Shown: in pieces, positions 11,001-23,679 of the stretch
Numbering within the stretch: position 1 is the stretch's first letter
How the letters are laid out: every line of letters starts with the position of its first letter
NCBI RefSeq assembly: GCF_019393635.1
Contig: NC_057861.1
Coordinates: 458,732,330 to 458,796,329 of the forward strand
Reading direction: 5' to 3'
Length of the DNA stretch: 64,000 nt
DNA from: Dromiciops gliroides
Taxonomy: Eukaryota; Chordata; Mammalia; Microbiotheria; Microbiotheriidae
Translations under genes and position numbers: made by a program
Notes under the pieces: generated by a model
The model's database searches: none
Told to the model about the DNA's origin: nothing
The model's input: only the letters and a program-made list of their open reading frames with translations

Positions 11001-11744
11001 TGGTCACTCCTGGTAAACCACTGCATTCTTAAGTAGGTAATCAAAACTCAAAATGGATCCCACTAGAAGACAGAAGTGTGGAGTGCTCATTCATTCGGGG
11101 CCAATGGGGCTGAATAGGTACTTCCTTTGACAGTTGCATATTATTGGAATAGATCCACTTGCAGGCTAATTCTGCTTCTGGGTCCTTTAGGCTTTCTTTC
11201 TTTCTCTCTCCCTGCTGACTCCATTTTGGATTTGATGGGTAAGTCAAGTCTATGTTTTATTTAATACAGTATAACTTTAAAGAGAGTTAATTTTAAACAA
11301 GGTGCCTATTCAATTGTGGCACTGATAATATGCTCTAAGTGGTAGGCTGAGAATATTAGACTAGTCATCAAGAGAATGAATGCTTTCATCATATCCTATG
11401 ACAAAGTGCTTCTGAAAGATTGGTATTCTGACTATGATTTCTAGGGACAATACAGAATAATGTTGTGAGTGCTGCCAGAGATAATGGAATTTATGTCATA
11501 AACCAGTTCTTTAACTGGTTTAACATCAAATGTGGGGAAGAATCCTGACAGGATGAACTTTGATTACTGATCAGAACAGTAGAGTTCATGACATGCAGGT
11601 TATCTTGACAACAATAGGTTATATAAAAACACATCATAGTGTATGCATGTTAAGGGTCATACAGCAATCTTAATCTCTTTTTCTGACCTCCATCCTTTAT
11701 CAAAAATAGAGACCAGGATAATTGGATTTAAAGTAGAAAGGGAC

Positions 11745-11925
11745 CTCTACTAGAGATCATTTAGTCTACCCCTCTCCCTTACTTTACAGATAAGGAAACA
11801 AAGGCCCAGGGAGGTTCAGTGACTTGCTTATGGTAACATGGTACATAAGTAAAACAGGGATTCAAACTCAGGTTCTTTGGCCAAATCCAGAGCTCTTTCA
11901 TTGTAATACATTATCCTTGGCTCCT
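11745..11925 (-). mobile_element. MIR-type CORE-SINE
   Basis: 'ttactttacagataaggaaa' and 'gattcaaactcagg' on the plus strand mark a diverged reversed MIR. Confidence 0.7.
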
Positions 11926-12254
11926 TGGCCTACCTCATTTCCTACCAGTCTTACAAAAGAGAGTAATACACTGTTATAAGATTTTTTTTTAATTGGGGGG
12001 AAGGTTATTATGTACATATACACGCACACACATATATACGTATGTATATAAAACCTGTTACAGAGACACAAAGCTACAAATTTTCAAAGGAAACAACAGT
12101 CAAAATCTTCCAATTCATGAATTTTTTTCTGACTACTATGGGCTCTCCTTAAGGCAAGAAAACAATCATGAAATTCTAATCAGTATCAAGTTTAGGAAGG
12201 GAAAATATACTCAGAAAGGAATTTTACACTAGGATCATGGATCCAGGGCCATAA

Positions 12255-12490
12255 GAGGCCTCAATGGTCTAGTGCACTTTCCTCATTTTACAGATGAAAT
12301 GAGAGGTCGACACTTGCCAAAACTCCTATAAGGTATTTTCAAAAGAAAGATTTGAACCCAGGTCTTGATTCCAGAGTTAATGCTCTTGCCACTGTGCCAA
12401 ATTAATATAGCACTTTGCTTTTATTATTTCATTTAATCCAAACAGCCCTTAGGGGATAAAAGTATTATCCCAATTTTAAAGCTGAGGAAA
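12255..12490 (-). mobile_element. MIR-type CORE-SINE fragments
   Basis: 'cctcattttacagatgaaat' and 'gatttgaacccaggtc' followed by a second short MIR-like stretch to 12490. Confidence 0.6.
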
Positions 12491-13020
12491 CAGTTCAGCA
12501 GAATTTGAACATTTGTCTCAGGTTGGTCCAGTCAACTTTCCACTATCAAGGGACAGATCTTGGGCATATCTCAGGTTGGAACCTGAGAAGCTAGACATGT
12601 CATTAAGTTTAAAAACGTCACCATGGTGCATCCTGATGTGCTTTGGTTTATGAAAGGCCTTCACATCCATAATATTGTTCCCCCCTCTAGTGGCTACTAC
12701 AGGGATACCAGTGTTAAAGAATAACGTGTGCTGCCTAAGGGTTAAAAATTAAGTCTGCAGCTGGTATTCTAGCAAAGTAAATGAACTGAGAATGTTGCTT
12801 ATTCCAAGACTAGCATTGCTTGCTTTGGACTTTGCACGGTAAGATATTTTGTAATTGTGATTGAAGAGATTTCATTCTCCCACAGCATGTGAGCTCCTTA
12901 AGACTTTTTTGCCTTTTCTTTATATTACCAGCACCTACCACATTGCAAGATGATTAATAAATCCTTCTTGAAAGGATCCTCAAACCAACTTTATAGTATT
13001 TTCTTGGACTGGACCTGCTT

Positions 13021-13229
<209 letters not shown>

Positions 13230-13370
13230 TTTGGCCAGGCAATGAGGGTTAAGTGACTTGCCCATTGTCACACTGCTAGTAAGCATCAAGTGTCTGAGGC
13301 CAAATTTGAACTCAGGTCTTCCTGAATCCAGGGCCAGTGCTTTATCCAACTGTGCCACCTAGCTGCCCCC
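13230..13370 (-). mobile_element. WSINE1-type SINE
   Basis: A reversed copy ending ccacctagctgcccc, with the expanded tail at 13021-13229. Confidence 0.92.
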
Positions 13371-13439
13371 AAGAGATGCATTTTCAGTTCAAAATCTGAG
13401 CAAACAGAAAATCAACAACCTTAAATTATCAGTGGTTAA

Positions 13440-13790
13440 AGGAAAAATGGTAGAGTGGAAAAAACTATTTCTGGAGTCAGAAGACTCAGGTTCATATCAC
13501 AACTTTGACACCATTGACTGTGGAGAAATCAATGTAATGCCCTTGGCCCTCTTCATTCATAAAAACAAGGAAGTTAGGTAATTTCTGTGGTCCCTAGGTA
13601 ATTTCTGTGATCCCTTCCAGCTTTATTCCTATGATCCTATGGATTCTTATCACTTTATATAAAGTCAGAAGTCCTGGATCCAAATCTTGCTTCAGCTCCC
13701 TACTACTATAGGCTTGGGGACAGGTGATTTCATCCTTCTGGGCCTGTTTCTTTATTTAATAAAATGAGGGAAATGAACTAATTTAAACCT
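13440..13790 (+). mobile_element. MIR-type CORE-SINE fragments (two)
   Basis: 'ctggagtcagaagactcagg' and 'tcctatgatcct' mark one copy to about 13640. A second diverged copy begins near 13655 with 'agtcctggatccaaatc'. Confidence 0.6.
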
Positions 13791-13973
13791 TTGTTTCAGC
13801 TCAATCTTATTTTGTACATTCTAAATATATCATTTAATACAAGTGTTTTATCTTCCTGGGGTAATGATTTATATTTTAATAGAAATTTATCCAACATTTA
13901 GACCATAATATGAATTTATGGGATCTCAGCATATGAATATATAATGTCCTCTGAAGATAGTGAAGAAATTCTT

Positions 13974-14115
13974 GGGGGCGGGGGGCAATGAGGGTTAAAT
14001 GACTTGCCCAGGGTCACACAGCTAGTAAGTGTCAAGTGTCTGAGGCCACATTTCAACTCAGTTCCTCCTGAATCCAGAGCCAGTGCTTTATCCACTGCAC
14101 CACCTAGCTGCCCCC
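13974..14115 (-). mobile_element. WSINE1-type SINE with 13-bp target duplication
   Basis: Flanks tgaagaaattctt at 13961-13973 and 14116-14128 are identical. The SINE lies about 155 bp beyond the distal SKIC3 poly(A) signal. Confidence 0.94.
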
Positions 14116-14269
14116 TGAAGAAATTCTTAAAGTCAAAGAAAGGGTTTAAAAGAACTTGAATAGAGGAGACTATTGAATTTAAACTTTTCTGCATAAAGAA
14201 TTTCCTGGGGTTAGTTCTAAACCTCGTACAAAAGAGAAGATACCATCCTTACCACTTTATCCTTCAATC

Positions 14270-14275
14270 TTTATT
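14270..14275 (-). promoter_or_regulatory. Distal poly(A) signal AATAAA
   Basis: An exact AATAAA on the minus strand within TTAATAAAGATTG, about 1.35 kb after the stop. It is the last such motif before the SINE at 13974-14115. Confidence 0.5.
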
Positions 14276-14861
14276 AATAATATAGCACTGTATACAAATT
14301 TACAATAAAAAGTTACTCTTACTGAAGTACAATTTATAATTCAGAAATCCAACGTTAATTCATAGCACTTCACATAAAATAATGTAAGCCTGTTGGCTTA
14401 GACAATTACATCTATAGTACTGCCATATTTAGTACATGATTGGTAGAATTAAATAGATAACTACAATAAATGAAATGTCAGCAAATAGGTAAAAACATTT
14501 TTAAAGCATGAATATAAAGGAATAAGGAAACTAAATTGCTTAAAATAAATTCTTTAAAAATGCAAAAATACTTTCCCCAAAAGTATAAAACCCAAACAAG
14601 TTAAAATAATGGAGGCATCTAATATTTCAAATTTCTACATATGACACTGAGATAATCTGTTCATGGTACTAAAAACAGGCCATGGTTTTATTTCATTTAA
14701 GTAAAATACTTGCCATCACAAAATCAAGAAATTGCCATGATTAATTAAATATTGTAAGCAGCCATATTCCCTACCCCACCCTAATCCTGACCCACCACAA
14801 AAAAAACCTTCAAAAATTCTTTCAAATGAACAATTTAAAACAGCCACAGATATAATTATCA

Positions 14862-14974
<113 letters not shown>

Positions 14975-15233
14975 TACCAGCAGTTTAAGATGCACTTTTA
15001 CCTTTACACTTATTCTTCTTGTATGGAATCTGATAGGAACTGATAACAAAATAGTTTATATATTCGTATTATTTAGTTTTTGTTTGGGGTTGGACTAAAT
15101 TCTACTACCTATAAAAGCAATTATCTTGGGACTGTTAGGACATATCACATAAAAAGCATGTTACAACAAAACATCTGAATTGTGCTCATTTCCAAATGTC
15201 TTTGCATATTATTTAGATGATGGTTATTAAGGC

Positions 15234-15239
15234 TTTATT
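15234..15239 (-). promoter_or_regulatory. Proximal poly(A) signal AATAAA
   Basis: An exact AATAAA on the minus strand about 390 nt after the SKIC3 stop. A 16-nt T run (minus strand) lies directly upstream of it. It could give a short 3'UTR isoform. Confidence 0.45.
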
Positions 15240-15624
15240 GCAAAAAAAAAAAAAAAAGCGTTCTGTACCACTGAAGACACAAAAAACATTATTCATGCAC
15301 TCTTCAAAGCTGTTGCTGTAGAACTAAACAGACGTGTGTTTTCTTCCCACTGTAAACTTTTCTCTTGAATGGGAAACATGAGATTTTTCTGAATTAAAGT
15401 CAGGCTAGGGGCTTCCGAGACTCCACCTCAAGGGGAGGGGAGAGAGAGAGAGACTGACTGACTAGTAGGGAGAAGGAGTATTTATATAAGTTGTTCTGGA
15501 TTCAAAGTAGGAAAGCAAGGGAGGTGGCCAGACTCAGAATGTTGCTTTGGGATAAAGACTTGATTCATTCCTCAATTCCACTGACAGCTTCCTTTAGTTC
15601 ACTGACTACAAGCAATCCATGTCA

Positions 15625-15714
15625 TCACTGTGATGATGTTGATGCTGCTGACAATTTCTTATTCAGTTCCAGTGCTCTGATATCTCCATGGACTTTAGCA
15701 TTGTCTACAAGCAT
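15625..15714 (-). CDS. SKIC3: SKIC3 terminal coding exon and stop codon
   Basis: The acceptor is ttttttaacacag. Twenty-nine codons in phase 0 begin 'MLVDNAKVHGDIRALELNKK' and end 'SAASTSSQ', then TGA at 15625-15627. The ATG at the start is internal and not an initiator. The tail after 'LNKKL' is a few residues longer than I recall for the human protein, with extra alanine and serine residues. Confidence 0.93.
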   Translation of the reverse strand: MLVDNAKVHGDIRALELNKKLSAASTSSQ

Positions 15715-16322
15715 CTGTGTTAAAAAAACAAAACAAAACAAAAAACACAAAGACTGTTAGGAGGGCTTACAAAGTGACAAAGTTCATAACTAGTAAATGT
15801 TAAATACCCATAACAAGAACATCAGACTACACAAGAACAAGATCAGTAGGAAAACTTAGTCATTCTGTTAAGTCTGACTGTTCAGCCAAAGAATGAGTTA
15901 TTTTTAAGCTGTACAAACACCAGATAGGGAAGCACATTATAGTCAAATGTTCATTCAATGAGGCTGCCTCCACTTGTTGTTCTTTTCAGGTACAGACAGT
16001 TCTCCCTTTTCATAAGCGGACCTCATCCCACAGACCTCTACTATATAATGTGAATGTGCCTGCAGCAGTGGAGAAGGGAGGAAGGGAACAGGACTTTTCT
16101 AACAAGTACTCTATATTTCCACACATTCTACAAAATGGAGAATTCCCAACCTCTTCTTCAACCTAATTACTGAATCGTATCAGCTCCAGGATTTTCTTTT
16201 AATAGGTTAATGACATGCTTTATCATCAAAATTAAATTTTTTGAAGGCAGATATTTTATCCAAACTTTAATTCTGTATTTCTCTAAGAACCAAAAACAAT
16301 AGGGTACAATCTGTGCAAAGGT

Positions 16323-16475
16323 GGGGGAAGCTAGGAGGCGCAGTGGATAGAGCATTGGCCCTGGAGTCAGGAGTGCCTGAGTTCAAATCTGGCCTCAGAC
16401 ACTTGACATTTACTAGCTGTGTGACCCTGGGCAAGTCACTTAACCCCCATCGCCCCGCCCCCCCCAAAATAAAAA
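16323..16475 (+). mobile_element. WSINE1-type SINE with 15-bp target duplication
   Basis: Flanks aatctgtgcaaaggt at 16308-16322 and 16476-16490 are identical. It lies in the last SKIC3 intron, antisense to the gene. Confidence 0.94.
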
Positions 16476-16499
16476 AATCTGTGCAAAGGTATGGAGGTT

Positions 16500-17000
16500 A
16501 GAGATAGTGGAAGTCTAGGGAATAGCAAACCAGTTTGGCTGGAAAATAGAGGGTATAAAAGGAGATATGGAATGTGGAATAACTCTAGAAAACCAGGCTA
16601 GATCCTGTCCCTGAAGGGCTTTAAATGTTAAGCCAGGGAATTTACATTTTACCCTAAAGGTAATGAGGAGATACTGATGGTCTCCAAGCAGGGAGGTGAT
16701 ATGATCAAGCTTTTGCTTTAGGAAAATTATTTTAGCAGCTGTGAAAAAGATAGACTGGAAGGAGAAACTGGAAGCAGAGATTCCAAGAAGGCAGCTAGCA
16801 CAAAAACACAATGGTGGCTGCTGGAGTAGAAAAAAGTGGACAGACATGATGGAAGTAGATTCACTAATGCTTGACAACTGGCTATGTGAGAAAGAGAGTG
16901 GAAAATCAAGGCCTAAAGAACCTGGGTGATTGGAAGGGCAGAGGTCCTTTACAGAAACAGAAAATTTAGAGGAGAGTGGCACAGAGTATTGGTCTCATTC
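16500..17000 (-). mobile_element. Old interspersed repeat, family not named
   Basis: 'aagggctttaaatgttaagc', 'gggaggtgatatgatcaagc' and 'gaaaattattttagcagctg' resemble a mammal-wide repeat I have met many times but cannot name with certainty. ORFs across it are fortuitous. Strand is a guess. Confidence 0.35.
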
Positions 17001-17259
17001 ATGCTGCTTTGCCTAAATGTTTTGAGGCAATGTACTTAGTAGTGTAAATTTATTGGAACGTTGTTGTGTAAAAACAAAATATATCTTCTTTTTTGGAAAG
17101 CATTTGACCTGTCTACATAGCCTTAAGGGCTACCTTCCAACATATTCCTCACCATGCAAATGTTAAGATCACGTAAGACTATTGCATAGAAACAACAAAG
17201 AATTTTGTTCAATGATCCTCTAATTATAAATCTGAAATAAGCAATAAAATACAGAGGCC

Positions 17260-18020
17260 TATGATCTCCAAAGAAGCACAGAGTTCAAACTGAAAAGAAA
17301 TTCTCTACAGAGGATGAGGTCCTCCACATGTTCCTGCTTACAAATAACATTGTTCTTACTGCATCACATCCCAGAATATTACACATGCAGATACTACTTA
17401 ATGAGGGTTTAGACCAGGAATGCATATATAAAGTGGGTGAAGGATGCCAGACCATGATATGCAGTAGGACAGACCAGTGAGTTAATCCATCAGTACACAT
17501 AATTTGGACAGAGAGAGCAGACAACGAACCAAGCCCAGAAAGAACTAGGAGGAAAAGAATGCCCTGGATTGTACTTGGAAAACTGCAGTGCCTTCATCAA
17601 TGATGCCAAATACTGCCTGAAACAAAAAGCTCTTTTTTAAAAACAATATCCTTGCAGTGATTCTAAATGGCTTTGAGCCATGAACACCACAATCTCTGAA
17701 GGATTAAAATTGTCAGTGACCCAAAGGTCAATAGAGACACAAATGGTAGACATAAAATTGCTGCACTATATTAAGACAACTGATATGCAAAAGGTGATTA
17801 AAAATATGATAACCACGAAATATGTTACTGGAAAAGGAAGCTAGCCAACAGTGAATGAGAACAGATGCAGCATAGCCCAAGTAATGCACTGGAAGCCCCA
17901 TGGCATGTTAAAGGACCTAGAAAGGAAGGCCTCAAGCACCCTGGATGTGTGGGAAAAGCTACAGAAGAGGCCCAGAGCTCAGGTGTGGGTGGGTTATGTG
18001 TGGCCCGCAGCCCCGGAGGG
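17260..18020 (+). mobile_element. RTE-clade LINE fossil
   Basis: A frame near 17650 reads 'NNILAVILNGFEP' with stops after, like the VLPVLLYG block of RTE ORFs. Further on, 'aggtgggtgggttatgtgtg' resembles the RW-GHVAR ending of these proteins. Heavily degraded. Confidence 0.45.
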
Positions 18021-18419
18021 AGTGCAAGCACAGAGGAGATCAGAGATCCATTGGAATAGAAGTACTCAGATGAACGTTTGTCATACATACCATGTTTTTT
18101 AATTTGAGGACAACAAAGCTAAAAGAGAGCTAATGTGCTGTATGGCAGAATCTGCATCTTCTTAGCTTCCTAATATTAGTCTTTTATTGAGTTAGAACTT
18201 AATAGAAATAAACATAAAATTTTACACTTTAATTCAAAGAGATTGGCTTCACAAGGACAGGATGAAGAAGACATGGTTCAGCACATTTTATGTGAATCCA
18301 ATTCCAGTGTTAAGTGTCTTGTGAGTGGGGACTGTTTCCTTCATGTTCTTGTATTCCCAGCACCTAGCACGGTGCTCAATAAATACTAGTTTATTAATAT
18401 GAAATTTTTTAAGCTTTAT

Positions 18420-18885
18420 TTTAGTGAACTTCAATGTCAACAGTATAATATTGCCACCAAAAAAGCTAGTGCAATTTTAGGCTGCATTAATACAAAATGT
18501 AATTATTCCAAAAAAGGAAAAAGAACTGGAGATATTTAAAGAGTGAAGTAGGGTGAATAGGAATACTGCTTTCAAGTATTTGAAGGGATGTCACATGGAA
18601 AAGGAATTATATTTGTTTCACTATGGCTGCAGAAGACAGAACTAGGAGCAGTGGTGGAGTTGTAACAACTGCAGACTGTGGCTAGACAAAAGAAGATATA
18701 ATAAAATTCTTATTACAGTTGCCTCAAAGTAGGAAGGACTGATTTATAGATGGTGAGTTGCCAGTCACTTTAGATCCTTAAAACAGAACCTTGAAGTGTT
18801 TATCTCTCTTGGGTATGGGGTTGGATTAGATGATTTCTGAAGTTCCTTATAAACTGTGAGATTCTATGACTGATCTCTAATACAT
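18420..18885 (+). mobile_element. CR1/L3 LINE 3' fragment
   Basis: 'aaaaagctagtgcaatttta', 'ggctgcattaatac', 'agaactaggagcagtgg' and 'ttggattagatgatttctga' follow the CR1/L3 3' end in order. Confidence 0.7.
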
Positions 18886-19461
18886 TGCAAGTTCTTTGTG
18901 GGAAGCGCTCATCTTATTGAAAAACAAAAAAATTCCCCTCTGCACTTAGCACAGTTTTTGCATAAAATAAGCACATACTTAGTTCATCAATTTAACAAAC
19001 ATTTAATTTTATCTTCATAGCCACTCCACAAAGCAGGCCGAGTAGAAATTAGCATAACCTCTCTCTGACTATTCTATAAAACAGTTAAGTGAACTTTACT
19101 GCAGTCATCCAGACCCTAACTTCTTAAACTGTGGTTGTAATCCCATATGGGGTCATGTAACTGGACACAGGGATCATGAAAAATTTAGCAACAGTAAAAG
19201 GTTATGTATACCTATTTAAGCAAGACGTTTGTTTAGGGTTTTTTTTAAACCACAGAATCCTAAATCAGCTTCAAGATCACACTGGGACCAGATGGCTAAA
19301 AGCTTTTCCCACTCTAAGTTCCACTGGCTATAGTCTCTAGATTCCTAGCATTTGCCATTAATTGGCATAGTTTATTTTTATTAAACCTGGTAAAAATTTT
19401 AAAGTAGTTTGTCCCACAATAGCTTATTTGCAAATGCCAGCACTTGAATGTACTTTTAATT

Positions 19462-19596
19462 TGGGGGGGTGGGGGGGTTAAGTGACTTGCCCAGGGTCAC
19501 ACAGCTAGTGAGTGTCAAGTGTCTGATGCCGGATTTGAACTCAGGTACTCCTGAATACAGGGCTGGTGCTTTATCCACTGTGCCATCTAGCTGCCC
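19462..19596 (-). mobile_element. WSINE1-type SINE with 9-bp target duplication
   Basis: Flanks cttttaatt at 19453-19461 and 19597-19605. Reversed, sense to SKIC3. Confidence 0.92.
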
Positions 19597-20106
19597 CTTT
19601 TAATTATTTTTAAACACAGCTAAGGCGACCTCATTTTAGCATACATTTTTTAAAAAATCCTTTCATGTTATCTTTATTAGTGCATATCTTCCTATGTATT
19701 GTGGTGGGGATGCTAAATAAAAACTGACATATGTGGTATTCTTTGACCATTTAAAGAAGCTTAAAAAGTACTGCCTTCATCTTCTCAAAAATAAGTAGGA
19801 AAATAATATTCTCCCAATACTGTGATATCCAATAAAAGCATTAGTTTCAACATCATTTGAAAGACTTCCCTTTAAATGTAGATTATAAAAAACTTATTCT
19901 CCCCATAAATAAATCATAAGTAGAAGCTCAAACTTTATAAGGAATGTCAATGTCAAGGTCTATTACCATTTCCCTCTCTCCAAAGTCCAGGCTAGTTTTT
20001 GCTCTTTCTTTTCCTCCCTGATTCTTGTGTTCCCTTTTGAAACATCTCCTCCCCAACACCCTACCCCACCCACCTCCACACACACATTCACATTCTCTTC
20101 TCATCT

Positions 20107-20160
20107 CTCTCTCTCTCTGTCTCTCTCTGTCTCTCTCCCTCCCCCCCCACCCCCCGCCCC
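20107..20160. repeat. (TC)n then C-rich low-complexity tract
   Basis: TCTCTC units grade into a C-rich run. It lies within the intron, 300 bp from the exon at 20454-20577. Confidence 0.85.
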
Positions 20161-20453
20161 TACAGTCACTGCTGAACAACAGAGACAAATAGATGTGACC
20201 TATGCTCTAAAGAATACCAAACCCATTATTAGTCACAAGGGAATTTATCCTTATTCATGGCAAGATGGCAACTGGAAAGTGCAACTTGTGATTGGTGTGT
20301 GAATACTCCTGAAAAATAAGAGATTCCACAGCATATGCTATGGTTTATTTGCCAGTATTATATGGGTATTTTTTTAAATAGGAGAATTATGAAATTTAAT
20401 GCTAAAATCCTTAAGCTAGAGATGAATTGCCTTGAAATAAATCAACTACTTAC

Positions 20454-20577
20454 ATCAATTAGTTCGAAATCATCTTTGGCATACAAATGTCTCAGCAGGT
20501 ACCAGCGTGCAACTGATACAATGGATTCGGGATACTCGGACTTATACACTACTCTCTCCAACAGCCGCCGTGTCTCC
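20454..20577 (-). CDS. SKIC3: SKIC3 penultimate coding exon (124 nt)
   Basis: The acceptor is gttttcccag and the donor GTAAGT. One base plus 41 codons; only this frame is open. The peptide '[20 protein letters not shown]' is followed by '[19 protein letters not shown]'. It requires two bases carried from the exon above, which that exon supplies only if its two missing bases are restored. In yeast Ski3 the C-terminal TPR arm is where Ski2 and Ski8 dock, so this end is functionally important (family knowledge). Confidence 0.94.
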
Positions 20578-21950
20578 CTGGGAAAACAGAATTGATATTT
20601 ATAGCAACCTAACTAGTATCAACATTTCATACATTACTTACTATAAAATCCCTAATTCTCTGATTTTTTCTTTTGCAGATACAGTACTAAATAAATTAAT
20701 GAATTTTTAATTCAAATCTTTCAAAATGAAGAAAATGGTATTAATTCTGGCTATTTCCAAACAAAAAAGCATGCACTCTTTATTCTGATATACAGTGGAG
20801 CAAAGGAAACAGCCAAAACGTTGTACAAGAGCTTAACAAGAAGGTCTAATCCCCTACCAGACCATCAGCTCCATTTGTTCTATCTACACTTTGTATCTCC
20901 TCTGGAAACTAATAGAATATTCCACAGCTAGTAGATGCTTAATAAATATCTATATTACTTGATTGTATTGTACAATGTTGGTATTTTGGGAAGGAATACA
21001 TTGAATATCTAAACAGGTTTTGTATAATAAACTCTGTTAAAACCAAGTTTTTAAAAAAAAAAAAACCTTTAGTTAATTTCTAATATCTAGGCTCCTTAAA
21101 TCGTTGTCATATCAATGTATGTCTATTTTTTAAATATCTGATCCCAGAAAAGGATTTCTTTTGATATAATGGATAAAATATCCCTTTTTTTGTTTAAAAA
21201 AGAAGAGGACTAACTACTCAGTGATTTTATTTTTAGATATCCTTCAATAACTAGCACTGGAATAGCTTTTAATAAATAAATACATATATAAACATATATG
21301 CACATATATGTGTATGTGTGTATATATATATATATATTTTTTTTACAAGACGGAAGGGGGTGCAAATAAAAAATTTAAGCTAGTAACATATTACTAACAT
21401 AACTTCCTTTCATTTAATTTCTATATAATCAGTCAAATGCTTAGAGGGGAAAGCACTTCTATTTATTTGTCTTTTATTTGACTAAAAATTGACTGGAATG
21501 GTTTAAAAGTTAGTCATCTGATCTCTTAAAAGCTTCCACTCATTCAAATCCACTAAGTGTTATTGCTATTTCTTTGAACTTTAGTAGAGGTCTCTTATCT
21601 GGTCCAACCTTGCAGATAAAGCAAGAATCCCTTTTACATCATCCCTGAAAAGGTCTGCCTCTGCTTGAAAAGTTCCAGTGACAGAAAGTTCAATAATTTT
21701 CAGTGCATCTATTCTATCTGGGGGCAGTTCCGTTAAGAAAATAAAGTTTCCTCACATTGAGACAAAATCTCCCTCTCTATTACTTATGGTGCTTGCTTCT
21801 AGGTTTGCCTTCAGGGCAGCACAGCACACCACTACATAGCGAAAGATAGGCATAGATAGAGCAAATGGGTTTGGTTGGGGGTTATTTTGGACTTTCAAAA
21901 AAATTTTATTTAGTATTTTATTTTTCCCCAATTACACATTAAAACAATTT
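20578..21950. other. Intron stretch without recognised repeats
   Basis: AT-rich intron sequence. A short (TA)n tract lies near 21290-21340, and no clear transposon or ORF was seen. Confidence 0.4.
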
Positions 21951-21959
21951 TTAACATTC

Positions 21960-22111
21960 TTTTTTTTTTTTTTGGGCGGGGCAATGAGGGTTAAGTGACT
22001 TGCTAGGGTTACACAGCTAGTAAGTGTCAAGTGACTGAGGCTGGATTTGAACACAGGTCCTCCTGAATCCAGGGCCAGTGCTTTATTCACTGCACCACCT
22101 AGCTGCCCCCA
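21960..22111 (-). mobile_element. WSINE1-type SINE, first of a tandem pair
   Basis: A reversed copy between aacattc at 21953 and aacattcat at 22112. It has the variant 'gtgactgaggctggatttga', shared only with its neighbour. Confidence 0.92.
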
Positions 22112-22120
22112 AACATTCAT

Positions 22121-22290
22121 TTTTTTTTTTTTTGGCGGGGCAATGGGGGTTAAGTGACTTGCCCAGGGTCACACAGCTAGTAAGTGTCAAGTGACTGAGG
22201 CTGGATTTGAACTCAGGTCCTCCTGAATCCAGAGCCAGTGCTTTATCTACTGCCTAGTGGATATCCACTATCCACCTAGCCGCCCCCCCC
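22121..22290 (-). mobile_element. WSINE1-type SINE, second of a tandem pair
   Basis: A reversed copy with flanks aacattcat at 22112-22120 and 22291-22299. Near its 5' end a segment is rearranged: 'ctgcctagtggatatccact' replaces the usual sequence. Confidence 0.9.
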
Positions 22291-22299
22291 AACATTCAT

Positions 22300-22924
22300 T
22301 TTAAAACCTTAAGTTCTAAATTCTCTCCAGTTCTTCTTCCCAAACCCCACTACCACAAGAAGGGCTAGCAATTTGATAGAGGTTATACATGTGGCAGTCA
22401 AGCAAACCATTTCATATTAGTCATGTTGTGAAAGAAGACATAGACTAAAAAAAAATCCTCAAGAAAAATAAAGTAAAAAAAAGTATGCTTCAATTTGTAT
22501 TCCTACATCAGCAATTCTTTCTCCAGAGATGGAAGGCATTTCCTAAGTCCTTCAGAGTTGTCTTGAATCACTGTATTGCTAATAGCTAAGTCATTCACAG
22601 CTGATCATCTTACTTTGTACACAGTACATTTCACTTTGTATCAGCTTATATAAGTCTTTCCAGATTTTTCTGAGAGCATCCTGCTCATCATTTCTTACAG
22701 CACAATAATATTCCATCGTAGTCACATACCACAATTTTTTCAGCCATTCCCAATTGATGGGGCATTTCCTCGATTTTCCAATTCTTTGCCACTAAAAAAG
22801 AGCTGCTAAAAATGTTTTTGTACATAGAGGTCCTTTTCCTTTTTGTTTTCTATCTCTTTTTTGGATACAGATCCAGTAGTGGTATTGCTAAGTCAAAGGG
22901 TATGCATGGTTTTATAGGCCTTTG
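22300..22924 (-). mobile_element. L1 3'-end fragment, left part
   Basis: Reversed L1 3' sequence: 'ccattcccaattgatggg', 'ccaattctttgccactaaaa'. It is cut at 22925 by an LTR and resumes at 23367. The tandem SINEs are also inserted in its 3' end. Confidence 0.8.
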
Positions 22925-23366
22925 TGTAATTTTAAGATTCTAAATGTGGATTCTAATGTGTTCCCCCAGTTTGGGGGAAACTGACTAAAAATCACTGATA
23001 AAACGAGTTTAGGTTTTTAAGGGTTATTGGAAAATAGAAAGAAAAAGATTGAGAACAGAATTCTAACAGCCTGGCATTCCTATCTTTCCTCAATTTTCCT
23101 GTGAAATCTCTGCCGCCACCACCATCAAGTCGGAAGCCAAAAAGGGCCCGCGCTCTCTCCCCCAGGCTCCCTTTCCTCTTCCTGTCTCCTCCCAGACCAT
23201 AGGAGGCTCCTCCCGTTGATTGGCTGGTAGACTTGATAGACAGCACCCATGAGCAAACGTCATTTCCTGATGCCAAGGAAAAGCCACAATGCCTCTGAGG
23301 CATTTTCCTCATGGTGGAGCTCTCCACAGCAAGTCTCCAGCAGGTGGCGTCATTCCAATCATTACA
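22925..23366 (-). mobile_element. Solo LTR (copy 3) inside L1
   Basis: A block of about 442 bp, TGTAAT to ATTACA. Its right half is close to copy 1: 'aaacgtcatttcctgatgcc', 'ctcatggtggagctc', 'aagtctccagcaggtgg'. The middle is unusually GC-rich for this window. No internal viral genes. Confidence 0.7.
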
Positions 23367-23402
23367 CCTTACATACCATGCTCCTACAGAATGGTTGCAT
23401 TA

Positions 23403-23560
23403 GGGGGCAGCTAGGTGGTGCAGTGGATAGACCACTGCCCTGGATTCAGGAGGACCTGAGTTCAAATCCAGCCTCAGACACTTGACACTTACTAGCTTGT
23501 GACCCTGGGCAAGTCACTTAACCCTCATTGCCTCACAAAAAGAAAAAAAAGAAAAAAAAA
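23403..23560 (+). mobile_element. WSINE1-type SINE inside L1
   Basis: The flank starting acagaatggtt at 23386-23402 matches 23561-23577 at 15 of 17 positions. Both belong to the same L1, which continues to about 23640. Confidence 0.92.
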
Positions 23561-23679
23561 ACAGAATGGTTTAATTAGTTCACAATTCCACCAATAGTGC
23601 ATTACGGTCTCATTTTTCCTACAACCCTCAACGGCAAATGTTCTTAAAATTAAACTTAACATGAGTTGTATGTTTGTTT

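Noticed and set aside
16515..16982. A 155-codon minus-strand ORF, the longest in the window
   Set aside because: It lies in an old interspersed repeat inside a SKIC3 intron, has no splice context that fits SKIC3 and no domain I recognise.
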